This document shows, piece after piece, positions 23,013-25,399 of a stretch of DNA of 25,399 nt. Numbering within the stretch: position 1 is the stretch's first letter; every line of letters starts with the position of its first letter. A model generated the notes under the pieces. That model was not told where the DNA came from. It saw only the letters and a list, made by a program, of their open reading frames with translations, and did no database searches. Source of the stretch: Tyzzerella sp963558545 (GTDB taxonomy: Bacteria; Bacillota; Clostridia; Lachnospirales; CAG-274); the NCBI RefSeq assembly GCF_963558545.1, contig NZ_CAUWHO010000030.1, positions 1 to 25,399 of the forward strand, in the 5' to 3' direction. Position numbers and translations under genes: made by a program.

Positions 23013-23669
23013 TTATTTTATACTTTGTATAAAATGTGTAAATATTTTTTTACTATCTTCATCATATAATGCCTCTGGGTGCCATTGTACGCCTACAAAA
23101 AATAATTGTTTATCAGTACACTCTATAGCCTCTATTATATTTCCACATTTTGCACATACCATAAAATTTTTAGCAACTCTATCTATAACTTGATGATGTA
23201 TAGAATTAACCTTTATACTATCTTTTTTTATTATATCATATAACTTTGATGACTTTTCTATATTTATATTGTGTGTATAAATACTTTTATCCTCTTTTTG
23301 CATATGTCCATCTATATGTTGGTTAATATTTCCACCAAAAGCAACATTTATTATTTGAGCACCTCTACATATAGCAAGTGTAGGTATTTTTCTTTTAAAA
23401 GCATCTTTTAATAAAGTTATTTCAAACATATCTCTTTCTATATAGATATCATTTGTTTTACAATGCTTTTTTTCATTATAAAATGCTGGGTCTATATCTC
23501 CACCACCTGTTAATAAAATACCACCTATGTTATTATAATCTATATTTTTTATATTATAATCACTTATATAATAAGGTATATTAAAATCTCTTACATTTTT
23601 TATATAATTTTTGTTAATAAAAAATTTTTCGCTATCGTTAGAAGGAACTATTAAAATAAATTTTTTCAT
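23013..23669 (-). CDS. Class I glutamine amidotransferase-like hydrolase (peptidase C26, PuuD type)
   Basis: A 218-residue cytosolic hydrolase of the gamma-glutamyl-gamma-aminobutyrate hydrolase family. The triad is visible: Cys101 in AICRGAQIINVAFGG (99-113), His197 and Glu199 in GVQWHPEAL (193-201). GGILLTGGGDIDP at 49-61 forms the oxyanion region. The family cleaves gamma-glutamyl amides such as gamma-glutamyl-GABA in putrescine breakdown, but no putrescine genes lie nearby, so the substrate is open. The family is usually about 230-250 residues, so this one is slightly short but complete. Perfect TAAGGAGG ribosome binding site. First gene of the likely operon with mscS and DUF951. Confidence 0.9.
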   Translation of the reverse strand: MKKFILIVPSNDSEKFFINKNYIKNVRDFNIPYYISDYNIKNIDYNNIGGILLTGGGDIDPAFYNEKKHCKTNDIYIERDMFEITLLKDAFKRKIPTLAICRGAQIINVAFGGNINQHIDGHMQKEDKSIYTHNINIEKSSKLYDIIKKDSIKVNSIHHQVIDRVAKNFMVCAKCGNIIEAIECTDKQLFFVGVQWHPEALYDEDSKKIFTHFIQSIK

Positions 23670-23828
23670 AAAGCCTCCTTATTTTAATATACTACTATAT
23701 TTATTATGTTATAAAAAAAATATTATTATTTTTTATAAAATAGTTTTCAAAGTTTAGTTTTTATGTTAAAATTATTATACTATAATTTGTAATTAATGTA
23801 AATTGATTAAATACTTAAGGAGTTTATT

Positions 23829-24407
23829 ATGAGTAACTTAAATTTAATGGATATAGATATGCTAAAAGAAGTTGCAAATATTGGTACTGGTAATGCTGCT
23901 ACTAGCTTATCAAACCTTGTTAATCAACGTATATCTATGACTGTTCCTACTGTTAAGATGCCAGAGTTTAAAAACCTTGCTGATATTATAGGTGGTGCTG
24001 ATGCTTTAATAGCTGGCTTATTAGTTGGTATTAGTGGTGATGTAGATGGTATTATGATGTATCTTATGACTGAAAAATCTGCTTGTACCCTTGCTAAAGA
24101 AATTATGGGTAGAGATAAAAATAATTTTACAGAATTTGATGAAATAGACTATTCTATGCTTACAGAGATTGGTAATATACTTACAAGCTCTTACCTTACT
24201 GCTTTATCTCAGCTTATGAACTATAAAATAAATCAATCTGTTCCTTCTTTATCTGTTGATATGGCAGGAGCTATATTAAGTGTGCCTGCTATCGAATTTG
24301 GACGTGTTGCTGATAGAGTTTTATTTATAGAATCTACTTTTAGCCAAGATTCTGAAGATAGCACAGATTTAACTGGATTTTTTATGCTTATACCAGAAGT
24401 AAAATAA
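23829..24407 (+). CDS. cheC: CheC-type chemotaxis phosphatase
   Basis: A 192-residue CheC/FliY-family protein that removes phosphate from CheY-P. Both active sites of the CheC type are present, each as (D/S)xxxExxN then P 23 residues later: Asp10-Glu14-Asn17-Pro40 and Ser109-Glu113-Asn116-Pro139. CheX has one such site per domain; two sites in a single chain of this size favour CheC. Similar in length to B. subtilis CheC (about 209). AAGGAG ribosome binding site. It stands outside any flagellar or cheAWYD cluster in this window; the usual partner, cheD, is not seen here. Confidence 0.9.
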   Translation: MSNLNLMDIDMLKEVANIGTGNAATSLSNLVNQRISMTVPTVKMPEFKNLADIIGGADALIAGLLVGISGDVDGIMMYLMTEKSACTLAKEIMGRDKNNFTEFDEIDYSMLTEIGNILTSSYLTALSQLMNYKINQSVPSLSVDMAGAILSVPAIEFGRVADRVLFIESTFSQDSEDSTDLTGFFMLIPEVK

Positions 24408-24434
24408 TTTTTAGTATTTAACGTGGAGGTAGTT

Positions 24435-25205
24435 GTGAATACTATTAAAACTTGTACTTATAATATTAGATACGATAATATAGGAGATAGCAACTGGGGT
24501 TGGGATAAAAGATGTAAACATATATTAAATATGATACAATTAGAAAGTTTTGATATTTTAGGGATTCAAGAAGCTTTACCTCATCAATTGGAAAGTATAA
24601 AAAAGATACCTACATATGATTTTTTTGGAATATCAAGAGATGGTAATACTAACAAAGATGAATATAATGGAATATTTTATAAAAAAGATAGATTTGATAA
24701 AATAAATGGCGGTTACTTTTGGCTTTCCAAAACCCCTAATATCCCTTCATATTACAATGGTGCTGGTTGTAAAAGAATATGTGTTTGGGTTATGCTTTTA
24801 GATAAAGCAAGTAACAAAAAATTTGTATTTTCTGTAACTCACCTTGATAACCTTTCAGAAGAAGCTCGTATATATGGTGCTAACCTTATACTAGATAAAC
24901 TATCTAAATATTATAAAGATTATCCTTTTGTCTTAATGGGAGATTTTAATTCTTTTACAACTGATATTGTTTATAAAAATATGTCAAATATTTTTTCTGA
25001 AGTAAAAGTTATTTCTAATTTTAATCCTAGAGGTACTTTTACATCTGATGCAGATTTTTGTGTAAATTCTAATTCCAAAGAACTAGAAATAGATTTTATA
25101 TTTGTAAATAGCCATATTAATGTTAAAGATGTTAACATATTAAGAAACAGTTTTAATAATAAATATATATCAGACCACTTCCCTGTTGTAGCTAATTTAT
25201 ATTAA
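24435..25205 (+). CDS. Endonuclease/exonuclease/phosphatase-family protein
   Basis: About 256 residues, the whole EEP fold. Visible catalytic marks: CTYNIRYDN near the start (Asn), ILGIQEAL (metal-binding Glu), THLDNLSEEAR (His), VLMGDFNSF (Asp/Asn pair) and the C-terminal IDFIFVN with SDHFPVVANL (Asp-His). Such proteins cleave phosphodiesters in nucleic acids or phospholipid-like or sugar-phosphate substrates; this form, without signal peptide, is most like small hydrolases annotated as DNase I or sphingomyelinase-like. Substrate unknown. The GTG at 24435, five bases after GGAGG, is taken as start rather than the in-frame GTG at 24423, which lies at the Shine-Dalgarno itself. It follows cheC by 27 bp and may be co-transcribed. 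Confidence 0.85.
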   Translation: MNTIKTCTYNIRYDNIGDSNWGWDKRCKHILNMIQLESFDILGIQEALPHQLESIKKIPTYDFFGISRDGNTNKDEYNGIFYKKDRFDKINGGYFWLSKTPNIPSYYNGAGCKRICVWVMLLDKASNKKFVFSVTHLDNLSEEARIYGANLILDKLSKYYKDYPFVLMGDFNSFTTDIVYKNMSNIFSEVKVISNFNPRGTFTSDADFCVNSNSKELEIDFIFVNSHINVKDVNILRNSFNNKYISDHFPVVANLY

Positions 25206-25240
25206 AAAAATAACTGGTTATATTAACCAGTTATTTTTTT
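25204..25240. terminator. Bidirectional terminator at the right end
   Basis: Perfect 17-bp arms (25204-25220 with 25224-25240) around a 3-nt loop, with A7 and T7 at the ends. It serves the EEP gene (+) and the partial gene (-); the latter's stop codon (25239-25241) begins inside the right arm. Confidence 0.9.
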
Positions 25241-25399
25241 ATTTTATATAAATACCTATACCTTTTGATAAATATTTCTCTTTTGTAGCTAATCCACCTC
25301 TTATATGCCTTTCAGACTTATTAAGGTCTAAAACCTTTTTAGCTTTATTAGCAAGATTAGGGTTTATAGTTAATAATCGTTCTGTGACATCTTTATGTA
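25239..25399 (-). CDS. 3' end of an unidentified gene (partial)
   Basis: The minus strand is open from the window edge to a TAA at 25239-25241, encoding the last 52 residues. The tail includes the basic stretch SERHIRGGLATKEKYLSKG and ends GIYIK. The His-Ile-Arg-Gly-Gly and Ala-Thr-Lys-x-Lys-Tyr pattern feels conserved, but I cannot assign a family. The frame ends at a strong convergent terminator, which supports it as a real gene. Confidence 0.65.
   Translation of the reverse strand, partial: HKDVTERLLTINPNLANKAKKVLDLNKSERHIRGGLATKEKYLSKGIGIYIK

Overview
The window is very AT-rich, with T-rich codon use, strong AAGGAGG-type ribosome binding sites and several endospore genes: spoVAA-AB-AC-AD, spoIIR and a CotF-type coat pair. 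Together with a ferredoxin-type 2-oxoacid oxidoreductase carrying 4Fe-4S clusters, this points to an anaerobic, spore-forming, low-GC Firmicute of class Clostridia. Genus cannot be assigned from the sequence alone. A CheC phosphatase gene suggests a chemotactic organism. Most genes lie on the minus strand.

Layout. 1-209: a perfect 55-bp direct repeat, then the terminator of a spoVA operon. 210-2879 (-): spoVAA, spoVAB, spoVAC and spoVAD, preceded by a possible 50-residue membrane peptide that would start at ATT. 3039-6202 (-): trmK, a Nif3-family gene and a TGS/ThrRS-like nucleoside kinase, tightly packed. 6288-10814 (-): gltB, the glutamate synthase large subunit, with no gltD beside it. 11036-11680 (-): spoIIR behind a good sigma-F-like promoter. 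11835-16055 (-): pncB (NAD salvage), a secreted protein with a copper-amine-oxidase-like N domain and Ig-like repeats, and pyrE. 16190-18518 (+): a DMT/EamA transporter, two small coat proteins and a stand-alone flavin reductase behind a perfect consensus sigma-A promoter. 18565-21872 (-): a 2-oxoacid:ferredoxin oxidoreductase compressed into two fused genes (gamma-delta, then alpha-beta). 21945-23669 (-): a small DUF951 zinc-ribbon protein, an MscS channel and a class I glutamine amidotransferase-like hydrolase. 23829-25205 (+): cheC and an endonuclease/exonuclease/phosphatase-family gene. 25239-25399 (-): the 3' end of an unidentified gene.

Functionally the window mixes sporulation (SpoIIR signalling between compartments, SpoVA dipicolinate uptake, coat proteins) with core metabolism (glutamate, NAD, pyrimidine, 2-oxoacid oxidation) and tRNA modification. 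Convergent gene pairs are separated by strong bidirectional hairpin terminators, several of which contain the stop codon of the neighbouring gene.

Most of the window is ordinary clostridial chromosome, and I found no clear new defence or mobile system. The points most worth a second look are the ATT-start peptide ahead of spoVAA, the terminator hairpin whose 3' arm holds the ribosome binding site of the oxidoreductase operon, the two-gene form of that enzyme, the promoter and palindromes upstream of the lone flavin reductase, and the direct repeat at the left edge.
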